Assembly: GCA_034670405.1 (NCBI GenBank)
Contig: JAXDDX010000219.1
Location: 482,001-546,000 of the forward strand
Direction of reading: 5' to 3'
DNA length: 64,000 nucleotides
From: Hoplostethus atlanticus
Lineage: Eukaryota > Chordata > Actinopteri > Trachichthyiformes > Trachichthyidae
Translations under genes and position numbers: made by a program
The notes under the pieces: model-generated
The model's input: the letters and a program-made list of their open reading frames with translations, nothing else
What the model was told of the DNA's origin: nothing
Database searches by the model: none
Part shown: positions 12,866 to 25,900 of the stretch, in pieces
How positions within the stretch are numbered: the stretch's first letter is position 1
Layout of the letters: every line of letters begins with the position of its first letter

Positions 12866-14865
12866 CAGTTTTTTTCGATTGCATAAACACTAAAATCAAA
12901 AGTATTACACAATTATCAAAACCTTACACTCAAGGAGCAAAACATCGGCCCAGATTTGCACCACTATAAGCACAATGTCAGCCTCACACTTTTTGAAAAA
13001 CAATACACACAGTAATTTGCAAAGCACTAAACACACTTGTATACATTAGACACAGAAGTATATCATGATGTCACTTCCTTGCAATTCCAAAGCACTGACT
13101 GTCAAATTACCACACCTATGAGCCAATTGGTTAAACACAGCCATCAGGTGCGCAAACACATGATTGCTTAACTGTAGACACACCAATCAGGTTTAAGCAC
13201 TATAAAAATGCAGCAGGTGAGTTCACCTGTCTTCAACCAAAATGGAAGGAGTCAGAAGAAGAAGAGTGAGGGTGAGAGGGGGAATCCACGGAGGAGGAGA
13301 AGGAGGTCGTGCCAGAGGTAGAGGAAGAGGAAGACCTGAAGCAGGAGGAGAACGTGCTCAAAGAAGAAGAGGACCAAATTTATCAAATGAAATTCGCGCA
13401 ACACTAGTTGACCATGTCGTGAACCATGGATTGACGCTGAGGGAGGCTGGACTAAGAGTTCAGCCAAATCTTAGCAGATATACAGTGGCATCTGTCATTA
13501 GGACATTTCGACAAGAAAACAGGTCAAACAAAATCTGTCTACAGTTACAGTAATCAGCTGCTTATTGTATGCACCATATCAGCACTTTTGATACCCCTTC
13601 CTGTGACATTTTACAGTAGGTTACATGTATTTTTTTCTACATAGGATTGAGGGTCGAGAACGACAAGGAGGAAGGGGGTCCATATTCACGCAAGAACAAG
13701 AGAGAGAGATCATAAACATGGTTTTGGCCAATAATGCTATCAGGCTCAGAGAACTTCAAGCCAATATTATCGGTGACCATGCCATTTTCAATAATGTCCA
13801 TCAGGTCTCTCAGTCAACACTGGCACGCATCCTGAAAAGACATCAGGTTCAAATGAAACAACTTTATCGAGTGCCTTTTGCACAAGATCGTCACAGCAGT
13901 AAACCAAATGCACCAGATGCAATACATTGTCATCTGAGACAATGTGTCATTCCACCGCTCTGCTCTGGTCCAGAACTGGTTTCAACACCATCCACAGTTT
14001 ACAGTACTATACCTTCCACCATACTCTCCGTTTCTAAACCCAATCGAAGAGTTTTTCTCGGCATGGCGGTGGAGGGTTTACGATCTCCGGCCCCAGGCTC
14101 AGGTACCCCTCATTCAGGCCATGGAGGAGGCCTGTGACCAAATCGACGCCGCAGCTGTGCAAGGATGGATTCAACATTCAAGACGGTTCTTCCCACGTTG
14201 TCTTGCCAATGAGGATATCGCCTGTGATGTTGATGAAATTCTCTGGCCAGATCCAGCTAGGCGAAGAGATAATGTCTAGTATTTTCTGTACTGTATTTTC
14301 AGTTTTTTACAGATTTTTTTTTTTCTTACTGTAATTGTAACCTGTACTGGATACAGTATTTTATGTTTGTCTGATATTTGCTGAGCTTACAGTGTTATGC
14401 ACACTACTGTAGTAGCATGAAAACTGGGACATGTTTTGTTGTGATTCTCCATGTTGACATGTTGACTGATTTGGGTATATGGAGAGAAATAAATTATATT
14501 TTCATCAGTCTGCAGCATTGGTCTTGTGTAGTGTTTGGTGAATTTATTGTATATTTGCACTTTCTCTGTGTACTTCACTTACAGTGCTCTAATCACTGAG
14601 AAGTAGAATTGCTAAAAGTGTTTTAGGTTAGCAACAGCAGTGTGTAACTGGTTCAAACAGAATTAAGTCATATGAAACGTGTGTTTCATATGGTAACAAA
14701 ATATGGTTTTTATAAATTAGTGTATAGTTTTTACAAGAGTGTTTCATTTTGCAAAGGATCTGAGGTGTTCTGCTAATTGGGTGTGTGGTTGTGCTAATTG
14801 TGTGTAGTGTTTTGAAAAACCGGGCCCTGTTTTCAAAATCGTGCTTAAGCAATCGAAAAAAACTG
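12866..14865 (+). mobile_element. Tc1/mariner-IS630 superfamily transposon (2 kb), catalytic core lost
   Basis: The inverted termini are CAGTTTTTTTCGATTGC and its complement, flanked by TA at 12864-12865 and 14866-14867. Transposase pieces on the plus strand are a basic GRGRGRP-rich start with helix-turn-helix (13242-13540: VNHGLTLREAGLRVQPNLSR), a second HTH part (13640-13880: VSQSTLARILKRHQV) and the C-terminal DDE_3 part (13944-14279: LPPYSPFLNPIEEFFSAWRW). The segment that should carry the first catalytic Asp is missing between about 13890 and 13940, and the frame shifts there, so the copy cannot encode active transposase. Confidence 0.85.
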
Positions 14866-14867
14866 TA

Positions 14868-14935
14868 AGAGAACACTACCTGTCCACTGACTGAGGCAGT
14901 ATGAGCTCATCCACATCATAGAGGGCCAGGCAGGG
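14868..14935 (-). pseudogene. Inverted fragment of GT92-A exon 4
   Basis: On the minus strand this reads CLALYDVDELILPQSVDR followed by a GTAGTGTTCTCT donor, nearly identical to the end of GT92-A exon 4 (LALHDMDELILPQSADR, donor at 7865). The last roughly 50 nt of the exon and the following intron (12757-12863) are present. The rest of the gene is not, so this is a non-functional partial duplicate about 7 kb from its source. Confidence 0.8.
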
Positions 14936-15412
14936 GTGCCAACAGGGATTTTGGGCCCCATGAAAAGATATCACACTGCTGTGACCACACCTCCAGAACC
15001 CAATTTTGCAAATAACAATCGGGTTGAGTATCATCGAACAATCAAGCGATCCACAGCCTTCACATCCAATCTTGGAGATTGTTGTTCCTTCATCGCGCTT
15101 CCATTTCAATGCTGGCTTCAAACATTCCAGTAATCCAAGCCAATCCTTGACTAAATGTAGTGGCTATTCCTGGTCCTGTAGTCCTAATACTATAGCCACT
15201 TGGGGAGTAGGCCTCTTTGACTCGTGTTTGATGTGAAGAGAACAGTTTGATGTCCAGAGTTGAAAGTTGAAATGAAAAGTACATTTATTGTCTTGAAATA
15301 ATCCTATTGAGCTAAATATAATTAAACAAAAAGACAATCAAAATGCTACAGGTTCAAAGGCATGGCCAAAGATTGTGCCCTTGCAGCCACTCCCTGCTGG
15401 ACCTGCAATTTA

Positions 15413-15640
15413 GAGTATGTCCACACCAAGTTGTTTAAATTTGCAAACGACATTTTCGGGTCTATCGTTTTCGAAAAACTCGCCGTCCACACTAGACGAC
15501 CAAAAACGCATACCTCCTTCCCTGGGTATGCGCAGACCAATGGGGGGGGGGTAAAAACACCGCCCTAGTGTGGATGGGAGGCCAAAACGGAGAGATAAGT
15601 ATGCGTTTTCAAATTTGCCTGGTTTAGTGTGGATGTAACC
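15413..15640. mobile_element. Small PIF/Harbinger-type MITE
   Basis: The left end GAGTATGTCCACACCAAG and the inverted right end GGTTACATCCACACTAAA are related, and both sides are flanked by TTA (15410-15412 and 15641-15643). Related termini occur at 24414 and at both ends of 36780-39552. Confidence 0.55.
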
Positions 15641-16399
15641 TTAGGCAGAGAGCACACAAACAACTCTAAAATCATCAACACAAAATGCAATTCAAGTCAA
15701 ATCAATCAAATATTCTAAATATATCAAACTAAAATGTATTTTTTGGCTCCTACATAAAGTAATGTTGACTTTGCAACATAAACCGATAATTTATTGAATG
15801 ACGGCACATTTATTTTCAGTCATCAGCAATAATTATATATTATTATATATTAAAATTATATATATACACACAAATGATTAACAATCAAAATTTGGAGTAT
15901 TTGGAATTATAGCCACAAGATGGCGGGTTCAAGCCCATGTGAAGAAGTGAAATATTTGTATGACAGAGATTGTGACATCTAAACACAAGGATGCACCAAA
16001 ACAATAATGAATAATCAGAAATATATAAAAACAGAAAAGCAACCAACTCAGGCTTGTTGGTTCTGCCGTGCACTGGGTACTTGTCTGTGAATTGGAGTAG
16101 AGAGAAAGACAGAGAGACGGATGGAGTATAAAGTCTTACTGACCGTTATAACTTTGGTGTTTGGGAAAACGAGCTGCAGTTATTCGTTTTTTGAGTTTGA
16201 GGGAGGAGACTGACCCTCATCAGCGTCAAAGTCCAGATCCATATCAAGGGTCGGTCTTGATCCTTAATAAACCACCTTCAGTTTATATGACAGACATTCT
16301 CTTTCCGGTTAAGAGGCGTGGTTAGATAAACAGATATTTGCTGTTGTTTTTCACTGCAAAGTGTCTTTTGGTACTATGAAAAGCTATATAAATGTGAGT

Positions 16400-16400
<1 letters not shown>

Positions 16401-16448
<48 letters not shown>
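16401..16448. repeat. (ATT)n microsatellite
   Basis: About fifteen ATT units in intergenic DNA; the Asn-repeat frame on the other strand is an artefact. Confidence 0.95.
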
Positions 16449-16449
<1 letters not shown>

Positions 16450-17483
16450 GACCGATATATAGGCTTGAGTTTGGGAATCCCTTCTATTTTGAAGTGTAAA
16501 TAAGGGCGTTGGTCTACTATTGACCATTAGGAGTCTCCGTGTGAACATGTTCCTTGGTTTCTGTTGTCTCCTCATGATGCTCTGGAGAGGAACTGACTTG
16601 GACTTGGACCGGGACTTGGTTTTCAGAGAGCAGACGCACCTCGACGCTTCTCCTCCTTACCACCGGTAGGTAGAAATCCTCTCAGTCAAAAGTTCATCTT
16701 ACTTGCAAGAAAAAGGGAAACTCAACCCAAATTAGTAACCCAACTTTTAGAAGTTGCGTACATGAGCGTCAACTGGGTATGGCAAGGTGTGGCAATACCA
16801 CAAATTTTATCTGGTAGTTTTTATCAATATAGCCTAATCGATATTAAAGATGAAGCACAAATCGCCAAAAATTCATTTAGAAGCAAAATCTAGAAAAAGT
16901 AATCACATCAGGGCAACATCCAGGACCAATGTTCCCTCTAGACCAGGACTTCTCTAAAGTCCGGACCAAAGTCCGGATCCGGACCGAACCGAATCAGTAC
17001 GGACCGGGCCCTGCGTCACATTATACATAATGTAGGAATATATTTTCCTGTGTCCGGCACGTTGTGTGATCGAACGTATATTTATTTATTTGTGCGCGCG
17101 CCCGTCGTCAATTTCTGTGGATTCACTCTGGTCCAATCTCACAAAGTGTAATTGCTATGGCAACGAGCTGTCGCTGTCAGACAGTGTTGCCAACTTGGCG
17201 ACTTTTCAGACCCCTTTGGCGACTTTATTATTAAAAGGCGACTAGAAACAGTTAAAATATAGGAGAGTGGCCAGTCTGATCACAGCACCCTCCTCCGCTC
17301 GAGCAGGTGGAGAGCGAGTCTCACTGCACACACACGAGCTTTCAGCTCACTGGACAGCCGCTGATAAGCGTTTATTGATTCATTGATTCATTGGTCTCAT
17401 TCTCCTGCTGTTCTGTTTCTGGCTCAACCTTGTAAATATGTGAATAGCAGTTTGATCCTGTCTAATCATTTCTAATAATAATC

Positions 17484-18060
17484 TCAAATCAAATCACATT
17501 TATTTGTACAGCCCTTAATCACCGTTACAGTCTCTAAGGGCTTCACAGTGCCCAACATGTGAAAATAATAAATGGTTAGTACACGACATCCCCCAGCCTT
17601 AGACCCTCACAGAGGACAAGGAAAAACTCCCACAAACCCTCACTGGGAAAATTGGGAGAAACCTTGGGAGGGGCTACTCAGAGAGGGATCCCCTACCAGG
17701 ACGGTTGGGCGTGCAATAGATGTCGAGTTTGGGCAAGCAGCGTATACACAATATATGAAAGTTTATTTTGGTGGGACATCCAGATCTGATGGGGCGGCAT
17801 CACAGCAACGGCAACTCAGTCAGCGTCATCATAGGACTAGGGGACCATGCAGGCGCCAACACTGCCCAGATAGGAGAACGCAACGCCTGCTCAGTCAGCA
17901 TCTCCCCTTTGATAATCCCCTTAAAAAAACAACCATAATACTACAATTATATGCCAAAATTATAGAAAATCCCCTCATTCATATTAATGCCAGGTTACAT
18001 CACAATTATGTACATGGTCATGTGAAACAGCCCAGTCACTTTGAGCAGCAGTAGGCTGGC
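17484..18060. repeat. Dispersed fish repeat
   Basis: It begins AAATCAAATCACATTTATTT and contains GGGCTTCACAG, GACAAGGAAAAACTCCC and CCTTGGGAGGGGCTACTCAG. A shortened copy lies at about 11133-11270. The frame open through 17572-18054 follows the repeat and is not taken as a gene. Class not identified. Confidence 0.55.
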
Positions 18061-18478
18061 CCAGCTAACTTAGTCAGCTGAAATCTTCATATCAAGCCAC
18101 AAACAAAATCTTTGTCAGATCCAGGCCCGGATCTAGAAGTGGGCAACCCAGTGGTTGGTTGTGTTCTGCACGTTTTGAAACCAGCAATCACATTAATTCA
18201 GTTTACAAATCACACCTGTAGTGTCTTGGCCAAAACTGCGTGCTGTAGGAGTATCAACAATTTCAAATCGTCCTGATTTCTGATTGGTTAGGTTGACAGT
18301 TTAAAACTCAGAGACAACAAAAGTTTGTTGTTTTTTACAGTGTGTTTGTCACAGCCTGTCATACTTGAGAGATTAGCTTGTAGAGAAAAACTTGAGTACA
18401 CGTTATGGCCTATAGAGTATCATCCTGTTTGTGGGCTCTGCAGCATTCTTAGCTCCAGTACCCAAACAGTCTGAAACC

Positions 18479-19511
18479 CAGTGGCGGCTGGTGCATTTTT
18501 CTCCAGGGGGGGCTATACCAAAAATCAAGCAAACATGTACTAAGGTATCATCAGTGTATTTAAATAAATGAAAAGGCCTTTATTTGTATTTGCTGAGCTG
18601 AATGAACATTTGTTGTAATGAAACGTGCTTAGGGTAAGTTAAGGTATTTCAATTAGTGCAAATTCTTAAGACTAAAGTAACCGAAAAGTGCCTCGATAAG
18701 TGCAACAGAAATCTGACAACACAAAACCCTGAGACAATGGCAGAAAATTATGAACACAGTAAGACCTAGTAGAAACATTTAACATTTAAGAAAAAAATAA
18801 ATTAATATGGTATTACATTTGAAATACCCAGTGCCATCAAAACGCTGAGTGAACTGGCTCAAAGCCATATGACTTTGCCACCTTGTGGCTTCAACTTTTT
18901 GTGCATACATTTTTCCCTTCTCTCTTTGAGAGATGCAAATTTCTCAATTACTCTATGGCGCCACAGAACTTGACACAGTTTATTATTTTAGACAGGATGT
19001 GCCTGTTTTTGTCAACCTCTTCATTATGCTTACGGATCCCTGTCCTGTAGCCTTCATCAAGATGAGCAGCTATGTTTACTTTCCCAAACATTTGCTTGGT
19101 TTAAATCATTCAAACCTGTCTGAATCCATGCTGGTCTGAGACCTGTCGTTTGAAAAAGGGTGCAGGGAAAGCAAAATAAAGCATTGGTGTCACTACATAC
19201 AGTTAGCCAAGCCTTCCTACTAAACCAGCTCCTTGAAAACGACCGAGTATATTGTCTCATTCTGGCGCATTTTATTTTATTTTTATGTTAAATACGTGAC
19301 CTAGCAGTAACTTTAGACAACGTTGAACAATTTTAATCTACATTTTATTGCAGATTATACATTTTATTCACTAACTATATAATATTTACCTCGCTCATTT
19401 AAAAAAAAAAAAAAAATCCAAAGTAATTTTTAAAGTCTTAGTCAATGAAGTCTAGGATGTGGGGAGTGGTGGGGCGGCACCCTAGCGCCCTCTATTGGCC
19501 AGCTGCCACTG
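18479..19511. mobile_element. Non-autonomous hAT element (1.03 kb)
   Basis: The terminal inverted repeats CAGTGGCGGCTGG and CCAGCTGCCACTG are flanked by a perfect 8-bp duplication CTGAAACC (18471-18478 and 19512-19519). No transposase frame is visible. The right subterminal region carries a CTCF-like 19-mer at 19483-19501. Confidence 0.85.
19483..19501 (-). promoter_or_regulatory. CTCF-like motif in hAT terminus
   Basis: The minus strand reads TGGCCAATAGAGGGCGCTA, 16 of 19 matches to TGGCCACCAGGGGGCGCTA. Because it is part of the transposon end, other copies of the family may carry it. Confidence 0.35.
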
Positions 19512-19974
19512 CTGAAACCGCTGACACTCAAACCGTCTGGCATGCGCTGAGAAAATAAGTGGGGATGAAAATAAGCGGGGGATTGGTGAACAATTTTACC
19601 TTCTATTCCGAGGAGCTGCATCATCATCATCATCAAGTAATGTTGCCAACTTGGCAACTTTATCAAAAAGCAACTACCTTTTGAGGTCATGATGTCAGTG
19701 ACGTTTCAGGAGTCAGCAGGATAATCTCAGTTACATTGTTAAGTGTGTGACAGCACGTCCTTTCCCAATCGTCTAAAAAAACAAAACATTAATGTGGAAA
19801 TTTGTTATGAACATTATAGCACAGGGAAGGTTGGGTGAAACATAAAACCATGTGGTATGCAGACAAACTGAACTGACAGGAATGTTTTGTATTTTTAGGA
19901 CATTTTAGTTCCTCTTTGTTGCTCTTTGCTCCCAATCCAATTCCCAGTAGGCACAGTCAAACCAGTCCATCACC

Positions 19975-22900
19975 ATGGCAGCTCACCAACTAAAGCTGTG
20001 GCGGAGGCACGCCCTCCTGGTTGGGACCCTGCTGGTCTCCATGGGAAGTCTAGTTGTCTTCATCCAATACGATTGGACTACAGACAAGTCGGTGAGTAGC
20101 TGTGGGCGGAGCAGAAACCCCAAAAACCAATACAGAAAATAAGGGCAGGACAAAACCATGTGATAAAAGGGATGATATACATCATACATGAAACAAATCA
20201 GGGAAATGTTTACAGATGGAAAATATGGAAAATTAACCTTCAATCCTAAACCAAACTGCGTGTATCCTGAGGGGTCTTGACAACAAGATACATGGCCTAT
20301 ATAGCGTTTTGGAAAAGTACTCCTCAGATCCTGTCCTCCTAGGTGATGTATAGGGATCAACACGTGACCTCCTGGGGTCTGAAGGTCAGCTCCGCCCCTT
20401 TCACCCCCGTCAGCGGCTCCAAGACCCTCCTCCTCAATGCTTTCCATGAACACCGGACGGCCAGCCGCAGTGTGCGTCTGCTCGCCATCGTGTGGCAGGA
20501 GGAGAAAATGCTGTATCACTGCATCCTCTGCTGTCGTGACGAACAGCCGGTTGTCATGGTAGCAGAACGGACTGCCCACAGCACCAACTTCTGGTTCCCC
20601 TATGGCACCGGGGACTTCCTGTGTCAGGTTCCTGAAGGATGCCAGCCCAGGTTTGAGATGCTTTTGTGGTATTCCTGCGGCATTTTTGTGTTCCTGGTCA
20701 GATCCCGGAACAGGCGTGGGCCTAAACAGTGTTTATGTGCAATTACCCTGATATAACAACAAAGCATGCCTAAATCATATCAGAACTACACATAATGGTA
20801 CCAAGATAAAGTCCTTCCTTGCTATTCAGCTTAAGATTTATTGTAGTTACATGACAAAAGTGAGTGATTTTAACCCAATCTCACCAGGTATGCAGGGCTG
20901 GTGGCTGAAGTTGTGGACCCAACCAACATGTCTGTGCTGACAATCTTAAACCCGATGGAGCGACGGTCAGATTTCCCTTTCAACTTCACCGTCTGCCTGT
21001 CCACCATGTTTAATCGCTATGACAACGTGCTGCAGTTTGTCCAGGCTAGTGAACCTATCACAGTATATTCCACTCAGTGTACTCTATCCGGTGTTGTTCC
21101 ATCAAAATCTTTAATCATAAAAAGGAGTGTTGAATACGGCTGCACATCCATTAATACACAGGACAAGATGTCACCATCCCTAGTGCCATAATCCAGGGAA
21201 AACACTTGTAGAAGCCCAATTCAGACGTAAACGATACCACCACCACCAAATTAACACCATAGCAGACATCAGGCCACAGCATCATACATCTACAGAGTCA
21301 TTCATCAGATGGCACCATTCGCCAGTTACCTACCCTAGCCAACAGCGATACGTGGCATGTCATCAGGGTTACGAAGTTGGCACCTTCCTTCGCCGATGTT
21401 TCATTGAGTTGGGCCCACGACACCTCAAGAAGGCTCAACGGTATATTCCAGGGTCCTGGAACCACCCCCTCTATGCCACCACCTCACCATCTACTGCCTG
21501 TTTCCTTCAAAAACATGACATTAATGTTGCAAGAAAAATGATTCAATCAGATTCAACAAACAATCACATACCTTCATCCTGTGTTCTTTTTTCCATCTCC
21601 AATTTTCTCTTCTCTTCTCTCTTTTGAGTACCAGTGCTAAATTTCATAAAAATAATTGATGGAGATTTATTGCCGCTGCCGCACAGCGTTCATGGCTACA
21701 CACTGAGTTCTTAAAGTGAGCGAGTCAACTAAGTGTGAGGAGCGAGCAACACAGAAAGTCACACTGATCATGTGGCCCCCCCCAGCGGTTGTGGCCCTAA
21801 ACAACCGCATAGAGTGTTTATGCCAGCGGCCGGCCCTGACGATATCTACTAGACCTATACTATATTTAATAACGTGGTCATCACGTTATGTTCTCTGTTC
21901 TCTGACAGACTAGTAGACCAGTAGCACTGCACTCAGTCTGACAGAGCCTCCAATGGTGAAAACGAAAGTGAAACTACAATTTGCTCCAAACTCACTGTTA
22001 GTGTTCTGTCCACTGACCCCCGTAAATTGAAAACAGGTCCGTCCTCCATCCCCTCTCCCACCCTGCGATCGTCAGCTTTGTCAACCTGTGGGAAACACTG
22101 GAACATATGAAATTTGTTCAATAAAAGGATGTTGGAAATATTTGTTTTAAATATTTTTTTAAAATGTAACATTTAATTCAGTAGACAGGCTATTCATTAT
22201 CTGGGTCTATTTTCACAGTATACCAAAGGCAAACCGTTATAGCAATATTCAACAACCATGTCCCATATTTTCCTCATATCGTGCAGCCATAATTGTAGTA
22301 CAGAACCCCCTAAATACCACAGTACAATACCACAGAATACTACATGATGCCACAGTACTACACTATACTATGCAATGCCATACAGTTCCACAAATAACCA
22401 CATGGAAACGTGTATTGCAATTTTAGTTTCCACAATTAAAACTGCAGTAGATTCAGGGTTCCAACGTATGATGGCAAACAAGTACAGATCAGACTTTGTG
22501 TTAGAGATGGAGCTGCACCTGAAAGTAATGCAACCAATCTATTTCATCACGTCAGGCTGGCTTTACACTTTTCAAGTTGCAGTTAAGTTGCATCATGTAA
22601 AGCCAGCCTAAGAATGATCACTAACAACAAGCACATGAAGGCCAAGGTTGTCACAGTACAGTGAGTTTCCCTTATTTTATTCCCACATCCCTATGCTGGG
22701 ATAAACCTGAACTAAAACTAAAAACGTAGTGATTGGAAGGAGCTTTGAGGGTTTTCAATGGAAAACCAAATCCAAAAAACAAAAAGGACTAAGTCACTCT
22801 TCCCTTGTAAAAAAAAAATGCCCTTAGTAATTTTGAGACTTTTAATTGTTAAACAGAACAAATAGAATGGCAGATAAATAGAACCATTACAAATGTAGTG

Positions 22901-25900
22901 TTTCACTCTGTTTGATTTCCGGGGGGAAAATATTTCACTCAAATGTTGGTGGGAAAGAGGGGTTTAGGTATCAGTCTGTTTGTCCATCCACCTACCTGTC
23001 CACTAATCCCTCCCTCTCCATCACTCTCTCATCAGGCCATGGAGCTCTATCGTCTCCTCGGGGCTCAGAGAGTCGTCGTTTACAAGAATAACTGTTCCCA
23101 CACCATGCAGAAGGTGTTGCATTACTATAGCAACCAGGTAACAACACTCCCCAATAGAGCTGGCCACATTACACATTACTACATTACTGCTAACTAGGCT
23201 CGACAGATATGGGTTTTGGCCAATATTTTTGGAGTGAAACTGCCGATATATCTGATAGTTTGTGCCAATATTCAATATCAATTTGTTTGTGGGGCTGCCG
23301 CCAGCACCACTTGCTCCGCCACCACCACTTGCCACCACTCTGCCACCGCCGGGTCCTCCGGCCCTGGCTGCTGCCGCTGCTGCCCTCAGGCTCTGGTCCT
23401 GCCGCCGCCGGCTCCTCGAGCTCTGGGGTAGGTGCCGGCTCTTCCTCTGGCTCGGGGGGCAGTGAGGTGCTCCGCTGATACAATGCAGCGATCGCTTCCT
23501 GCAGGCCTGGTTCTCGAGCACGGTGGCGAGGTCTTCCTCCATGCTGAGTCTTGGCGGTGCTGCCGCTGTCGCTGCGGCTGGTGCTGCGGCCGGCTCCGAG
23601 GCTGGCGCTGCCGCTGGCTCTGGGGCAGGCGCCGGCTCCAAGGCTGCCTCCACCGCCACTGGCTCCTCTGGTTCTGGGGCCGGGGCTGCCACCGTCTCCA
23701 CTGGCTCTGCCGGGGCTGCCTTCCGCTCGGTGGGGCCCTTTTCAGCGGCTTTCCTAGGCTTCCCTCTCTTGCAGAAGTTTTGCGCCTTCCCTGGATCATG
23801 GAAGAAGCAGTGTGTAAGACCATGGCCCCACCGATCACAGTGGTCACACCACGCAGGCAGTGCCTCAGGACAGGAAGGCCACTGATGGTCAGGGTCCCCA
23901 CAGTACTCACAAAAGGTCTCATGTGGGTCTTTGTCACACTGGCATGGCTCTGCCGGCGCAAGGGGAAATCTCCCTATCCCCCTCAGGATAAAGAGCTGTG
24001 CTGTCATGCATCTCTCCTCCTCGGACCCGGGCACTCGGCACGGAGTGTTATCTGCGTGATGATCCGAGTGCCTGCATTCTCCACCATATGTGACACCCTC
24101 GGGGGAAATCTGAGGGCACGCTCATGGCACAGATCACACTCAAGACGAAATTATAACAGAAAACAAGCTTTACTGTGTCTATAACACCAAATCATACATC
24201 AACTTAAACTTATCGCATCAGCTTGTATGGGGGCTCTCCAGCAGCCTCCCTGGCTTCTCTCTGGGTCCAGACCTCCTCTTTCTCCCCCTTGCCTGCTTCT
24301 CTGGGTCCCTCTTCCTCGCAGACAATCCTCCATCAACTCCCACCTGCCTGATTGGTAATCTGCCACAGCTGTGGCAAGATGGCCGACTTGCTTAGTGTGA
24401 ACACCCTAAGGTCACGTCCACACTAAGCAGTTTAAATTTGAAAATGGCGTGTTGTGTATAATGTAACGCATACTTTGTTCCATGGGCATGTGCAGCCCAC
24501 TCGGGCCGACCGCTTTTCATCAGATTTCATCAGAAAATTATGCTGAATTTTCTTACTATGGTGATCTCTTTACCTTGATGCCATGTGTAGGTAGGTCTAG
24601 TAGAGGTGCTGCCCTGGCCAGTCGACGCCCACATCAAGGTGTCTTCCAGCTGGCTGATGTCTGAGTCTCCTGGTGACCTCCACTACTACGGGCAGATCCC
24701 TGCTCTCAATGACTGTGTCTACAGATACATGTACCAGACAAAATACCTGCTACTGCACGACCCTGATGAAGTCATACTGCCCACAGGTACGTGTGTGTGT
24801 GTGTGTGTGTGCGTGCGCGCGTGCGCGCAATGAAGTTGAAAAGTTGTAATACTACAGTTGCTAACCATGCCGTATTAGATTCATCTCAATGTTTCAGCCA
24901 CAGGATCCTTGTATAGAACTCTGCATATAGTTTGCAGCAACATAAATACATACAATAGAAATAGTATAAGTACAGTAAAAAGAGATGTTTCAAGTATACC
25001 GCAGTGTTAAATGGGTCTGTCTCTGCGTAAATAAGTTTTCCGGGTCCCAGGCCATGAGCCCTTAAACAAGTGCAACCTTTGTTTGCATTGTCAGATAAGG
25101 AGACGTGGGCGGAGCTGCTGTCAACCCTGCAGAGTAACCATGGAGACGACGTCAACTTCTACTTTGAGAACAATGTTTTTCCTTTAGAAGAAAAAGAAGA
25201 AAACGGCAGGTCAGCCAAAGAAGAATGGATGGATGAACAAACAGTAGCTTTGATTTTAAAAGATTGACTTTAATCAAAAACACTCCAGCACAATCAAATA
25301 TTTACTCTGGCATTCTGGGTAGTTTGCCTGAAAGATTTTGTATAAATATAAAAACTTAGATTACTTGAAACTTTAATGATCCCCAGTCATTACAGCAGCA
25401 AGGAATAAGAACGATTAGAGTTCTGAAAATAAAACAAATAACAACAATGAAGATATTGAGGATAAGAACATATTTCAGATACAAAGATATTGGGCCTTGT
25501 TCACAAAACATTTCTTAAATTCTTCGTATTTATGTGCGTACGAAAATACCAATGTGGGATTAATGAAACATCAGAAAACCTTGATTTGTGCGTACCCCAT
25601 GTATAAAAGGCATGCACGTAAACCATGGCCAAGTTTTGCGCTCATGCGTGCATGAGAAATAAAACTGCATAAGCAGTCACAGGAACTGAAGTAAAGTAAA
25701 GCATAGCAAGACATAATGCTGTCAAAGCTGTTTCAGCAGAAACACACACCGTTGCTGAGGTAAAAATGAACCCCTTGCAGCAAGTCAGAACTAGGTATTC
25801 ATTCAGGACGCAAAAAAATGAATTAAAGAATCAAAAACTGCGCAATTGAATGGATGGATGAATAACTGAATGAAATCCATCATCATCATCTGAATGAAAA

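Larger units (their letters stand above)
14936..18470. other. Intergenic region rich in repeats, no gene seen
   Basis: Contents: a Harbinger-type MITE (15413-15640), an (ATT)n tract (16401-16448), repeat-like sequence around 16920-17300 (CCGGACC-rich, and TGTTGCCAACTTGGCGAC), and a common fish repeat at 17484-18060. No splice-supported or homologous coding sequence was recognised. Confidence 0.5.

Noticed and set aside
15922-15940. B-box-like GGGTTCAAGCCC suggesting a tRNA gene
   Set aside because: No A box or cloverleaf can be drawn around it.
17572-18054. 160-aa open frame as a gene
   Set aside because: It follows a dispersed repeat that also occurs at 11133-11270; there is no recognisable protein family.
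23021-24034. 337-aa zinc-knuckle frame as a host gene
   Set aside because: It follows an LTR-like sequence, lies antisense in an intron of GT92-B, and is dominated by low-complexity Pro/Ala/Glu sequence; treated as a retroelement fossil.
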